Positions 1 to 8,395 of a stretch of 64,000 nucleotides of DNA are shown here, in pieces. The stretch lies in the NCBI GenBank assembly GCA_050951365.1, contig JBMNIX010000013.1:35551-99550 (forward strand), read 5' to 3'. The notes under the pieces were generated by a model, which did not search any database, was not told where the DNA came from, and worked only from the letters and a program-made list of their open reading frames with translations. Origin of the DNA: JAAYHG01 sp012735455 (GTDB lineage: Bacteria; Bacillota; DTU030; DUMP01). The number at the start of each line of letters is the position of its first letter. Position 1 is the first letter of the stretch. The position numbers were made by a program, and so were the translations under genes.

Positions 1-1295
1 ATAAACCAATCCACCACGGTTATGACCCACACGGACCAAACCGGCAGCTGATACAAAACCGTGGCCGCATACACCAACGGCAAACGGAAGAACCAGTTCC
101 CAATCAGCGCCACCAGGAAGGGATAACGGGTATCACCCGCCCCCCGCAGGGAGCCTGCAAGCCCCATTTCCAAGGCAATGGGGATCTGTTCAAAGGCACC
201 AATACGAATACAGGTGGCGGCAAGGCTGGCAACAGCTTGATCTTTAGTAAACGCACTGGCCAAGAAGTGGGGCAGCCCCAAAAAGATTAACCCCACGCTA
301 CCCATGACCAAACAACAGTAGCGAGTTGCAAGGGTACCGCCCTGCACAGCACCCTCTGGGTCTTTAGCACCCAAGTACTGCCCTGTGAGGGTAGCCGCCG
401 CGATAGAGAAACCGAATCCCGGCATGAAAGAAAGACCCTCTGTAGTAAGGGCCACCTGGTGCGCGGCCAGGGACTCTGTACCAAGGTTGCTCACCGAAAA
501 GAAAACCATCAGACTCGCCACTGTGTAGGTCAGCTCCTCCAGGCCCACCGGAGCACTCAACCGCAGGATGCGCCGGACCAAACTGCTGTCCCAGCGCAGC
601 AGGAGACGCGGCTGCACCTGAATAACAGCCCGCCCCCGAAACACCAGCGACAAACCCACGATGGCCCCTATTAACTGGGCACCAGCCGTCGCCAGGGCTG
701 CCCCGCGCACCCCGAGAGCTGGGAATGGGCCCCAACCAAAGATCAAAACATAGTCACCGACTATGTTCAGGATGTTGGTGAGGGCCGCGAGGATCAGTGG
801 CGTGCGCGTATCCCCCGCCCCGCGCAAGAGGGCGTTGACTACAAAAAGAGGGAGCATCAGGGTGGTGCTCAAGATGACTATCTTTAAGTACTGCTGGGCC
901 AGAGCCTGGACAACAGCTTCCGCTTTCGTGAGCCTGAAGAGCGGGCCCGCCAGGGTATAACCGCCCAACGCCATGATCAAACCCAGAAGAAAGGCCAAGG
1001 CCAGGGCCTGACCCGCAGCCCGGTCCGCAGCCGCTTGGTCTCTCGCTCCAACTGCTCGCGCTACCAGGGCGGCCGCCCCTGTCCCCACAGCGGCAAAGAC
1101 AAAGATGGTGGAGAATATTACCCGACTGCCCAAGGCCACAGCAGCCAACTCCTGTGCCCCCAGACGTCCTACCATAGCCGTATCCACCACTTCCACCAAC
1201 ATGTGAAGGCCCATCTCTAGAATAGCCGGGCCAGCCAAAAGCCAAATCCTTTGGTCCAGTCGCGGCCACTGCTCTATGGTTGCTGCTCGTCCCAG
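1..1295 (-). CDS. MATE family multidrug/cation exporter (3' end beyond window)
   Basis: Membrane antiporter of the MATE family, which exports drugs or metabolites using a Na+ or H+ gradient. The minus-strand frame that starts near 1295 is open to the edge, about 431 codons, so only a short C-terminus is missing from a usual 450 residues. It reads as a run of hydrophobic helices with MATE features: EMGLHMLVEVVDTAMVG in helix 1, then RGAGDTRTPL and ALIGNWFFRLPL. No ATG, GTG or TTG lies near the N-terminus. A strong GGAGGAGG ribosome site (1302-1310) is placed correctly for a CTG codon at 1293-1295, giving L-GRAATIEQWPRLDQRIW. The family call is firm; the CTG start is inferred. Confidence 0.85.
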   Translation of the reverse strand, partial: MGRAATIEQWPRLDQRIWLLAGPAILEMGLHMLVEVVDTAMVGRLGAQELAAVALGSRVIFSTIFVFAAVGTGAAALVARAVGARDQAAADRAAGQALALAFLLGLIMALGGYTLAGPLFRLTKAEAVVQALAQQYLKIVILSTTLMLPLFVVNALLRGAGDTRTPLILAALTNILNIVGDYVLIFGWGPFPALGVRGAALATAGAQLIGAIVGLSLVFRGRAVIQVQPRLLLRWDSSLVRRILRLSAPVGLEELTYTVASLMVFFSVSNLGTESLAAHQVALTTEGLSFMPGFGFSIAAATLTGQYLGAKDPEGAVQGGTLATRYCCLVMGSVGLIFLGLPHFLASAFTKDQAVASLAATCIRIGAFEQIPIALEMGLAGSLRGAGDTRYPFLVALIGNWFFRLPLVYAATVLYQLPVWSVWVITVVDWF

Positions 1296-1408
1296 TTTAC
1301 TTCCTCCTCCAGATGTATGCAAAATCTAGCTATGGAGACTTAAAGACCACTACCTCATATTTATGGCCATTGTAACATGAGAGCAAGAACAGGGCAACGT
1401 GCCGCCCT

Positions 1409-1447
1409 AAGCAACAAACAACAGAGACCCACCACAGGGCAGGTCTC
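1409..1447 (-). terminator. Probable terminator after htrA
   Basis: On the minus strand GAGACC (1442-1447) pairs with GGTCTC (1424-1429) around a 12-base loop and is followed by a T-rich tail (TGTTGTTTGTTGCTT). It lies 30 bases past the htrA stop. The stem is short, so efficiency is uncertain. Confidence 0.45.
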
Positions 1448-1476
1448 ATACACATTAGGCTCCACACGGACGCTGA

Positions 1477-2664
1477 CTATGGTTTCTCGGCAATCTTGAC
1501 CAAGCTGAATACAGTTCGCCCCTGGCGGTAGATCTCCAGGCCTACGCTCTGGCCGACCTCTTTCTCCGCAATGGCATCCACTAGCCCTTGAGCGTTCTCA
1601 ATCTCTTTGTCATCCACCTTACGAATCACGTCGCCAACCTTGATTCCAGCCGCAGCCGCTGGACTACCGCCCATGACCTCGGCCACCATGGCACCCTTAC
1701 GATCTGGTACCTTGAAGTACTGCTGCAGATCCGGTGTGATATCCACAATGGAAACGCCAAGCCACGGACGGACAACCTTGCCCTTAGTCCGCAGGGTATC
1801 CATAACCTCTTTGGCTGTGTTAATGGGGATGGCGAATCCCAAGCCCTGTCCCTGCGCGTTTACCGCAGTGTTAATCCCTATAACTTCACCGGCAAGATTC
1901 AGGAGCGGGCCGCCGCTGTTACCAGGGTTGATGGCGGCATCAGTCTGCAGGAGATTCTGATAGATACGGTCTTCCACCGGAACGGGGCGCCCCTTGGCGC
2001 TCACCACACCTACTGTAACGGTGTGATCCAAACCGTACGGGTTACCAATGGCAACCACCCATTCGCCTACTCGCGTCTTGTCTGAGTCTCCCAGTTTTAC
2101 TGTGGGCAGGTTCTCGGGAGCATCTATCTTCAAAACAGCCAGGTCTAGCTCTCTGTCTGTACCCACTACCTCTGCCGGAAACGACTTGTCGTAGCCACTT
2201 ACTGTTACTCGTACCTCATCTGCTCCTGCCACAACATGCTCGTTGGTCAGGATATAGCCGTCGGCACTGGTGATAAACCCACTGCCTATACCGTGCCGCT
2301 CTCGCTGCTGCGGAAGAGACGGCAGGCTGTTGCCGAAAAACCGTCGAAAGAAGGGGTCAAAGAATTCGTCTATAGCTTGCGATTTTTGCACCACCGTGGT
2401 ATCTATCATGACCACCGCCGGACCAACACGGTCCACCATATCAGCAATGCTGTTTTCGCCCACACTGGGGAGAACTGGCACCACAGTAGTAGACCTATCG
2501 GGTAGTGGTGCTGCCTGTACCTCTTGATAATTAGCTGGAGCAAAGAAGTAGTTGTACACGGCTATTCCACCGGCTACTGCTGTGCCTCCGATAAGAAGGG
2601 CAACCAGAGCCAACGCCACATATATTCTCTTATGTCCGAGCTTCTGCCATAGTCCGCTCATCAC
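1477..2664 (-). CDS. htrA: HtrA/DegP-type S1C serine protease
   Basis: Membrane-anchored quality-control protease, 395 residues. An uncleaved N-terminal helix at about 14-36 should anchor it with the catalytic part outside. The trypsin-like domain (about 75-275) has the triad His143 (TNEHVV), Asp174 (DLAVLKI) and Ser250 (GNSGGP). One PDZ domain follows (about 295-390, starting near RPWLGV). This is the usual one-PDZ Firmicute layout. The start is a GTG at 2664, or the ATG just after it, behind AGGAGGT. It stands alone between two terminators, beside the ftsEX-M23 genes; both modules act on the cell envelope. Confidence 0.95.
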   Translation of the reverse strand: MMSGLWQKLGHKRIYVALALVALLIGGTAVAGGIAVYNYFFAPANYQEVQAAPLPDRSTTVVPVLPSVGENSIADMVDRVGPAVVMIDTTVVQKSQAIDEFFDPFFRRFFGNSLPSLPQQRERHGIGSGFITSADGYILTNEHVVAGADEVRVTVSGYDKSFPAEVVGTDRELDLAVLKIDAPENLPTVKLGDSDKTRVGEWVVAIGNPYGLDHTVTVGVVSAKGRPVPVEDRIYQNLLQTDAAINPGNSGGPLLNLAGEVIGINTAVNAQGQGLGFAIPINTAKEVMDTLRTKGKVVRPWLGVSIVDITPDLQQYFKVPDRKGAMVAEVMGGSPAAAAGIKVGDVIRKVDDKEIENAQGLVDAIAEKEVGQSVGLEIYRQGRTVFSLVKIAEKP

Positions 2665-2791
2665 ATATGCACCTCCTGGAAGATTTCAACCCACTTGCCC
2701 TCCCATTCTCATTTTACTCCTCAGCTCCATGATCTGTCCAGGACTGCGCCGCATTCTTCACAAAACCTTCAAAATAACCCCGTGGCAAGAC

Positions 2792-2824
2792 AAAACAGGT
2801 GCAGTACCAATCGGCACTGCACCT
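2792..2824 (-). terminator. Rho-independent terminator after the ftsEX-M23 operon
   Basis: On the minus strand AGGTGCAGT (2816-2824) pairs perfectly with ACTGCACCT (2797-2805) over a 10-base loop, followed by GTTTTGTCTT. It lies 22 bases beyond the M23 peptidase stop. Confidence 0.75.
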
Positions 2825-2845
2825 GCAGTATTTTGCATAGAAACC

Positions 2846-3991
2846 TTATAACCAGTTCATTGGGTTTTCTGGCGTTCCATTTACACGTACTTCGAAGTGC
2901 ACGTGTGGCCCTGTAGAAAGACCTGTGCTACCCACTTTAGCAATGGCCTGTCCGCGCATCACCTTGTCCCCCACCGAGACCAGAAGTGCAGAGTTATGGC
3001 CATAAAGGGTGGAGATGCCACCACCGTGGTCAATGACTACTGTCTTACCATAGCCGCCGTACCAATCTGCCATGATCACGGTGCCGTCCGCTGCCGCCAC
3101 CACCGTCTGGCCCTGTGGCGCAGCGATGTCTAACCCGGTGTGGAGCTTCCTCGTCTTATAAATGGGGTGGGTCCGATAGCCAAAGTAAGAGCTGATACGC
3201 CCGTTGGTAGGCCATGCCATAGCTCCCTTGCCCCGCGAAACGGTACTCTTACCTCCTGACTGCAGCCGGCGAATAGCATACTCCAGCTCTCGGGAGGTTT
3301 GTTCCAGTTCCTCTAAAGCCCGTTCATAGGCCGCCTTTTCATTCTGGGTTTTCGCCAGAATCTGTTCCTTTTCCTTGCTGCTGGCCTCAATAGCGGCCTT
3401 TCGTTCTCTGGTGACCGCCTGGAGTCTGAGTAGCTCCTGCCGTTTTTTCTCCAGGTCAGCTTTCTTGGCCTCGATCTCGGCCCGCTTGGCCTTGATCTTT
3501 TCCATCAGCCTAACATCTTGGGCCACAATTTCCTTCATAAGGTCAAAGCGTTCCAAAAGCTCAGCGAAATCCTGCGAACTGAGAAGGACCTCTAAATATG
3601 TAACGGTACCATTCTCCTGCATGGCGCGCAGGCGCTCGCCAAGCAGATTAGTCTGTTCCGTGAGTTCCTGTTCCGCTTTTTCTAGCGCTGCAGTGGTCTC
3701 GCCAATGTTCTTTTCTGTAGTCTGCAAACGGTTATTAAGGTAGGCCAGGTCGTTCTGAGCCTGTTCCAACTGTCGATCCAGGGCATTCAGCTGCGCTGTT
3801 AAGGACTCCAACTCTTTCTTGGTTTGGTTGAGCTGCTGCTGGGTGGCACGCCTTTCTTGTTCCACCTGTTTTAGCTCTCTCTGCTTGTCCTCCAGCTCAC
3901 CCGCCTGTGCCGGAACTATACCGAAGAATCCCAGCACCAAACAGAGGGCCAGACTCACTATCGCTTGCCACCTACGGTTTCTTCTCTCCAA
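2846..3991 (-). CDS. EnvC/PcsB-like M23 peptidase with coiled coil, FtsEX partner
   Basis: Secreted murein hydrolase or hydrolase activator. I choose the TTG at 3989-3991: GGGAGG sits 8 bases upstream and the product begins with a clean signal peptide (MERRNRRWQ, hydrophobic core, PAQA cleavage). The longest frame would add 17 residues from 4042. After the signal comes a long heptad-rich coiled coil (roughly residues 30-250), then a C-terminal LytM/M23 domain with HTGLDIAAPQG and GPHVHFEV, the zinc-ligand motifs of active enzymes. The gene directly follows ftsX (stop at 4046), the arrangement in which FtsEX gates a periplasmic or wall hydrolase at division. Whether it cuts peptidoglycan itself or activates an amidase is not decided by sequence. 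Confidence 0.9.
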   Translation of the reverse strand: MERRNRRWQAIVSLALCLVLGFFGIVPAQAGELEDKQRELKQVEQERRATQQQLNQTKKELESLTAQLNALDRQLEQAQNDLAYLNNRLQTTEKNIGETTAALEKAEQELTEQTNLLGERLRAMQENGTVTYLEVLLSSQDFAELLERFDLMKEIVAQDVRLMEKIKAKRAEIEAKKADLEKKRQELLRLQAVTRERKAAIEASSKEKEQILAKTQNEKAAYERALEELEQTSRELEYAIRRLQSGGKSTVSRGKGAMAWPTNGRISSYFGYRTHPIYKTRKLHTGLDIAAPQGQTVVAAADGTVIMADWYGGYGKTVVIDHGGGISTLYGHNSALLVSVGDKVMRGQAIAKVGSTGLSTGPHVHFEVRVNGTPENPMNWL

Positions 3992-4045
3992 GCTCAAGGC
4001 CTCCCTTCGGCGCCCTCTATCAGCAGGGCTAATCAATACCATCTG

Positions 4046-4939
4046 CTACACGCGCAGAAAACGCCTCACTGAAATGGCACTTCCCAGCCCACCCACTAAG
4101 AGTCCTAAGCCCAGTAGCAACAGGTTCAGTTGTCGCAAGACTTCCGTCGGACTCAAGAGGGGAACAAACGGCAGGGCAGCATAGACATTGGTAGTCAGCC
4201 AGACATAGAATCGCACAACCAAGGCTATGGCAGGTAGACTACCCAGGAATCCCATGGCAATGCCCTCCAAGAGGAAAGGCCAGCGGATGAACCAATCCGT
4301 CGCACCCACCAGCTTCATAATACCGATTTCCCGACGCCGGGCGAACACAGTTAGCCTAATGGTGTTAGAAATAAGAAACACTGTAGCAGCCACCAAGAGC
4401 AAAACAATGGCTAACCCAGCTATCCGAATGGCTCGGGTCAGTGCGAAGAGCCTCTGGATTATCTCTTCCTTAAAACTCACCTTGGCGACCCCGGGGATTT
4501 CCTTCAGCTCAGCCACCACCGGCGTAACATCCTCCGGAGAAATCGTACGGATTTCAAGGGCGTCACGCAGCGGGTTATTCTCTTCCAGCCCTGCCAGTAG
4601 GTCTTGTCGCTCACCAAACTGTTCTTTTAAGCGCTCCAGGGCTTCCTCCTTGCTAACAAATGTCGCCTCCCGCACTCCGGGCAGGGCTTTCACCATGGCG
4701 ACAATCTCGGCCACCGCTTCTTCTTCCAACTCTTCATCTATATAAGCACTTACCTCTACCTGCTGTTCCAAGGTTCCGGCAATGTGGTTCAGATTAACCG
4801 CCCCGAGGAGAAACACCCCTAGGATGAGGAGTGACAGGGCCACTGTACTCACCGAGGCCACAGTCATAAGCCTGTTGCGAACAAGGCTGCGAACAGCCTC
4901 GCTGATGTAAAACTCCCAGGTGCTAAGCTTCACAACCAT
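4046..4939 (-). CDS. ftsX: Cell division ABC transporter permease FtsX
   Basis: Integral membrane half of FtsEX, which couples ATP hydrolysis in the cytoplasm to wall hydrolase activation outside. The start at 4939 (MVVKLSTWEFYISEAVRSL) is chosen because it has a GGGGG-type ribosome site and matches the family N-terminus; a longer frame runs back into ftsE. Layout: first helix about 25-47 (MTVASVSTVALSLLILGV), a large extracytoplasmic loop of about 110 residues, then three C-terminal helices with ARRREIGIMKLVGAT typical of the family. It overlaps ftsE by 17 bases, so translation is probably coupled. Confidence 0.93.
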   Translation of the reverse strand: MVVKLSTWEFYISEAVRSLVRNRLMTVASVSTVALSLLILGVFLLGAVNLNHIAGTLEQQVEVSAYIDEELEEEAVAEIVAMVKALPGVREATFVSKEEALERLKEQFGERQDLLAGLEENNPLRDALEIRTISPEDVTPVVAELKEIPGVAKVSFKEEIIQRLFALTRAIRIAGLAIVLLLVAATVFLISNTIRLTVFARRREIGIMKLVGATDWFIRWPFLLEGIAMGFLGSLPAIALVVRFYVWLTTNVYAALPFVPLLSPTEVLRQLNLLLLGLGLLVGGLGSAISVRRFLRV

Positions 4940-5609
4940 AGGCCCCCTTTTCCTCGTCCCGGACAACGCGGCCATTTTCCAGCGCAATAACACGCCGCCG
5001 CATCCTGTCCACAATCTCACGAGCATGGGTTGCAACCACTACCGTGGTGCCGCGTTGGTTGATCTCGCTCAATAGGCTCATTATCTCCCAGGAGGTCTCA
5101 GGATCCAAGTTTCCTGTGGGTTCATCCGCCAGCAGGATAGGCGGATTATTCACCAGAGCCCTGGCCACTGCCACCCGCTGTTGCTCACCGCCGGAAAGCT
5201 CAGCTGGTTTGGCTCGAGACTTATGGCTCAACCCCACCAGATGCAACACCTGGGGAACCCGGCGCAGTATTTCGCGCCGGGGCACCTCCAGCACCCTAAG
5301 GGCAAAAGCTACGTTCTCCGCCACTGTTCGCTCCGGTAGCAGCCGGAAATCTTGAAACACCATGCCTATCTTACGGCGAAAAAAAGGGATGTCCACCGGT
5401 CGCAGCTGGGCGGTATCAACCCCGTCAACCACTATTCGGCCTTCAGTAGGTCGTTCTTCCCGCAAGAGCAGACGTACAAAGGTAGACTTACCGGCACCGC
5501 TCGGGCCAACCAAGAAGACAAAATCACCTTTTTTTATCTTAAGCGTCACATCTGTCAAAGCGCTTACTCCCTTGGGGTAGACCTTGGTGACCCCGGTAAA
5601 GCTGATCAC
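4923..5609 (-). CDS. ftsE: Cell division ATP-binding protein FtsE
   Basis: Cytoplasmic ATPase of FtsEX, 228 residues, the usual family length. Walker A is GPSGAGKS at 35-42, signature LSGGEQQRVAVARAL, Walker B with ILLADEPTGNLDP, and the switch histidine in VVATHARE. The start is a GTG at 5609 after AGGGAGTGACAGGAAG. First gene of the ftsE-ftsX-M23 operon. Divergent from the ZIP transporter gene, with about 216 bases between that must hold both promoters; I see no convincing consensus boxes there. Confidence 0.95.
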   Translation of the reverse strand: MISFTGVTKVYPKGVSALTDVTLKIKKGDFVFLVGPSGAGKSTFVRLLLREERPTEGRIVVDGVDTAQLRPVDIPFFRRKIGMVFQDFRLLPERTVAENVAFALRVLEVPRREILRRVPQVLHLVGLSHKSRAKPAELSGGEQQRVAVARALVNNPPILLADEPTGNLDPETSWEIMSLLSEINQRGTTVVVATHAREIVDRMRRRVIALENGRVVRDEEKGAYGCEA

Positions 5610-5825
5610 CTTCCTGTCACTCCCTGTCTAAAAACATTGCAAACCAGACTTGTCCTTAGCCAAACGTCTCCTGACTTCGACAGTAAAGAGGTGAAATCCT
5701 TTTTTCATGGTATTACTGTTTTAGGAAATATTATCCGGCCCGTTGAGACAGAGACTCAGTCCAAAAAGGACGACTTGCCACTCAAGGATAGAAAAAGCAG
5801 GAATCATGGGACCAGCCAACGAATT

Positions 5826-6617
5826 ATGATATCTGGAGTCAATAAGCAAACGGAAGCGGGTGGTCTTTGTGGGGATACTCTAACCCTGGCATTATTAGTT
5901 AGTACTTTGGCGGGGCTAGCCACCGGACTTGGCAGCCTGCCAGCTGTCCTTATTCGCAAAGCTGCCTCCCAGCGTGCACTAGACTTAATGCTGGGCTTCG
6001 CCGCGGGAGTAATGCTCGCAGCCACATCCTTCAGCCTGGTGGCTCCTGCTTTGACCCAGAGCAGTCCCCTCACCGTAGGGATAGGTATACTACTGGGTGC
6101 ACTCTTTGTCCATACTCTGGACAGCGTAGTGCCTCACATCCACCCCTTGATGGGAAAAGAAGGCCCCTCCTTTCCCCTGGCTAGAAACTGGCTGCTCATG
6201 CTGGCCATCACCATCCACAACATACCTGAAGGGCTCTCCATCGGCGTCGTTTTCGGCTCGGGCGAAGTGAGCGCCGGTGTCGCTTTGGTGATCGCCATGG
6301 GCCTTCACAACATCCCCGAGGGTCTGGCCCTAGCCGTATCTTTTCTGCGGGAGGGCTACAGCCGGGGCCAGGCCCTGACCTATGCCACCCTGAGCGGGTT
6401 GGCCGAACCAGTGGCCTGTCTCATTGGCGTTCTCACCGTAAGGGCTGTCCACGCCATTCTGCCTCTGGCCCTGGCCTTCGCCGGCGGTGCCATGCTCTAC
6501 GTGGTCTCCGACGAGATGATACCCGAAAGCCACCGCGCCGGACACGAAAAAGAGGCCACACTGGGCCTCATCGTCGGCTTTATCATTATGATGGTCTTAG
6601 AAACTGTATTCAGCTAG
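5826..6617 (+). CDS. ZIP family divalent metal transporter (GufA-like)
   Basis: Inner-membrane carrier for Zn2+ or related divalent metals, about 263 residues with eight predicted helices. HNIPEGL occurs twice, once in each central helix, which is the metal-binding signature of the GufA branch of ZIP. A His-rich piece (VVPHIHPLMG) follows helix 3. The open frame reaches back to 5352, but that part overlaps ftsE and has no protein character. The ATG at 5826 fits the family N-terminus, though its ribosome site is weak, so the exact start is uncertain. A strong terminator follows. Confidence 0.88.
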   Translation: MISGVNKQTEAGGLCGDTLTLALLVSTLAGLATGLGSLPAVLIRKAASQRALDLMLGFAAGVMLAATSFSLVAPALTQSSPLTVGIGILLGALFVHTLDSVVPHIHPLMGKEGPSFPLARNWLLMLAITIHNIPEGLSIGVVFGSGEVSAGVALVIAMGLHNIPEGLALAVSFLREGYSRGQALTYATLSGLAEPVACLIGVLTVRAVHAILPLALAFAGGAMLYVVSDEMIPESHRAGHEKEATLGLIVGFIIMMVLETVFS

Positions 6618-6653
6618 ACAGCCACTAGTTTAGCTACTCTTACTCACACGCAC

Positions 6654-6682
6654 GGGCTCGACTAATCGAGCCCTTTACTTTT
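6654..6682 (+). terminator. Rho-independent terminator after the ZIP gene
   Basis: GGGCTCGA-CTAA-TCGAGCCC (6654-6673) is a perfect 8-base-pair stem with a 4-base loop, followed by TTTACTTTT. Confidence 0.9.
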
Positions 6683-6735
6683 CAGGTACTTAGGAATCCC
6701 TTAAGCCTGGATCTGCTACCTTTCATTGTGGTCAT

Positions 6736-6764
6736 TTGGACTTGTCTCTTGACACAGGTATAAG
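6736..6764 (+). promoter_or_regulatory. Candidate sigma-A promoter for the small membrane protein gene
   Basis: TTGGAC (6736-6741), 17-base spacer, TATAAG (6759-6764). It lies about 70 bases before the start codon at 6837. A nearby TTGACA (6749) has no good -10 at the right distance. Confidence 0.5.
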
Positions 6765-6836
6765 GTTAATGATAGCGAATAAGAAACCCACGTACCATGA
6801 CATTAGCTCAATCATTGAAATCAAGAGGTGAGTGTC

Positions 6837-7157
6837 TTGAGCTTAAAAAATATTACCATCACCATAATTATCAGCATGGCATTGGTGGGACTGACACCGT
6901 TCATTATTCCTGTGATAGTGACTGAACCTAGCCAACTCAATAATCTCCGCTATGGTGCTCCACTATCTTTTGTTCAGCAGAATAGTTGGTTGCAACCCCC
7001 AGAGGAATGGTTTCCGCACAAGCTTTTCATTCTGAACCCCTGGGAGAACCCTACGCGAATCCTGTGGGGTAACTTTGTTGCTTCTGTGGTGATTGTCAGC
7101 ATTGGTTTTTCCATAATCAGCAGGATCCTTACCCGGGTACGTCCTCACTCTAAATAA
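6837..7157 (+). CDS. Small two-helix membrane protein, unknown function
   Basis: About 106 residues. I do not recognise the family. An N-terminal helix (ITITIIISMALVGLTPFIIPV) and a C-terminal helix (ILWGNFVASVVIVSIGFSIIS) flank an outward-facing loop rich in Trp and Pro (QQNSWLQPPEEWFP). The TTG at 6837 is preferred because AGAGGTG sits 6 bases upstream; a GTG at 6828 lies inside that ribosome site. It has its own candidate promoter and a weak hairpin after it, so it may be a single-gene unit. Base composition is more AT-rich than its neighbours. Confidence 0.6.
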   Translation: MSLKNITITIIISMALVGLTPFIIPVIVTEPSQLNNLRYGAPLSFVQQNSWLQPPEEWFPHKLFILNPWENPTRILWGNFVASVVIVSIGFSIISRILTRVRPHSK

Positions 7158-7176
7158 TAACAACATGAAAGATAAG

Positions 7177-7200
7177 GGCGGACTGGTATCCGCCTGTCTA
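7177..7200 (+). terminator. Weak hairpin terminator
   Basis: GGCGGA-CTGGTA-TCCGCC (7177-7194) followed by TGTCTAGTTT. The stem is short and the T-tract broken. Confidence 0.4.
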
Positions 7201-7354
7201 GTTTAACAAGGGACAAGAGGCTCACTCTTGCTCTGCCTGACAAAGCCGGTTACCAGTTGGATTGTAGGGATATCCAGACCGTATAGGTGTTCGCGGAATT
7301 AGCCCGATTGAGGGAACCATTTCTTTTCCACGGCGTCTGTATAATGGTGATGTT

Positions 7355-8395
7355 ATGCGAGATTTCGTAAGGCCAACCACTCCCCTCATCCTGTTCATCC
7401 TCTTTGTCTGTGGCCTACTTTTCATGTTCATGGCGCCACCTGTCCGCGTACTGGCCTTCAATTTCGCCCACGGCGGTGACCTTCTGTGGTACATAAGAAC
7501 CGGTTTTCACCGGTCACTCCTATATTTTTACGATTACAACACTGGCACGACTGCTGAGGTGGCCCAGCTGGCGCTCATCCCGGATGCCCCCACCCTCTTA
7601 GTGGCTGATCCCGACTCCCAGGACGGAGTCTTCCTGGTAAACGGTAGCACTTTGACCCGCTTCAGCCCCCATGGCAGCTCCGGCAGCTTGAATCTCCCAT
7701 TGTCGCACGAAGAGTGGATACAACAAGCCGCCTGGGAAAATGAACATGGCAAGACCAGTTGGTATTTTCTAATTCGCAAGGGAAACGCCGGTCGCCTGGT
7801 CAAAGGTTACTTTCAAGAAGATCGCTGGGTCCAAACTCTGGTTGGAGTCGACGGACCATACCAACACCAAGATTTTTGGTTGACGCAACTGGCCGGCGAA
7901 GAATCCTCTGGGGTTTGGCTACAGGTTTACCGTGCCACCAAGTTTGATCCCAAACCTGACAACCGTCCCTGGCTCTACGCCGTTACACCCACCGGCTTTG
8001 AACCTCGTTGGCTCGGTTCTCGCCTTTCCCTACCTTTTAAAACCCTGCGTCCTATGGCTGCAACTGATGGTCCGAAACTGCTGGCGGTGGAAAACAGCGG
8101 AACAGAAAGCTATCTGCACCTTTACGGACCCCATGTCTTCGGCCCCAAATCCTTAGCCCGCTCCCCTGCCCTGCCGGAAATAAGAACTCTGCAGGTAATA
8201 GCGCAGGAGATCTATGTAGAGGTCGGGGAAGAGATACGTGCGTTCCGCTGGGATAACGGCCTGCTGCTGGAGAAAAGGCGCTGGAAAATACCGAGAGATG
8301 CCCTGGCATGGACGTTCCCGCCAGACCCTGAACGATCTGGCCTATGGCTGGCACGCCGCGGCGTAAGAAAGATGGAAGGAGATGGCATGAGGTGA
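7355..8395 (+). CDS. Exported or membrane-anchored protein of unknown function, first gene of the DUF3160 operon
   Basis: 346 residues. A single N-terminal hydrophobic segment (residues about 9-33) is followed by an extracytoplasmic part of strand-like repeats with many Trp, Gly and Pro, which could be a beta-propeller; this is impression only. I do not recognise a named domain. TATAAT occurs at 7339-7344, only 10 bases before the ATG, so if it is the -10 box the message would be almost leaderless; GGTGAT upstream of the ATG is a poor ribosome site. The stop overlaps the start of the DUF3160 gene by 4 bases (GTGA), which ties the two together in expression. Confidence 0.6.
   Translation: MRDFVRPTTPLILFILFVCGLLFMFMAPPVRVLAFNFAHGGDLLWYIRTGFHRSLLYFYDYNTGTTAEVAQLALIPDAPTLLVADPDSQDGVFLVNGSTLTRFSPHGSSGSLNLPLSHEEWIQQAAWENEHGKTSWYFLIRKGNAGRLVKGYFQEDRWVQTLVGVDGPYQHQDFWLTQLAGEESSGVWLQVYRATKFDPKPDNRPWLYAVTPTGFEPRWLGSRLSLPFKTLRPMAATDGPKLLAVENSGTESYLHLYGPHVFGPKSLARSPALPEIRTLQVIAQEIYVEVGEEIRAFRWDNGLLLEKRRWKIPRDALAWTFPPDPERSGLWLARRGVRKMEGDGMR

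Noticed and set aside
754..1269. 171-codon Gly-rich minus frame in the first kilobase
   Set aside because: Wrong frame of the MATE gene; the MATE frame next to it reads as transmembrane helices through the whole region.
5352..5825. N-terminal extension of the ZIP transporter
   Set aside because: Overlaps ftsE on the other strand, lacks helices and exceeds the family length.
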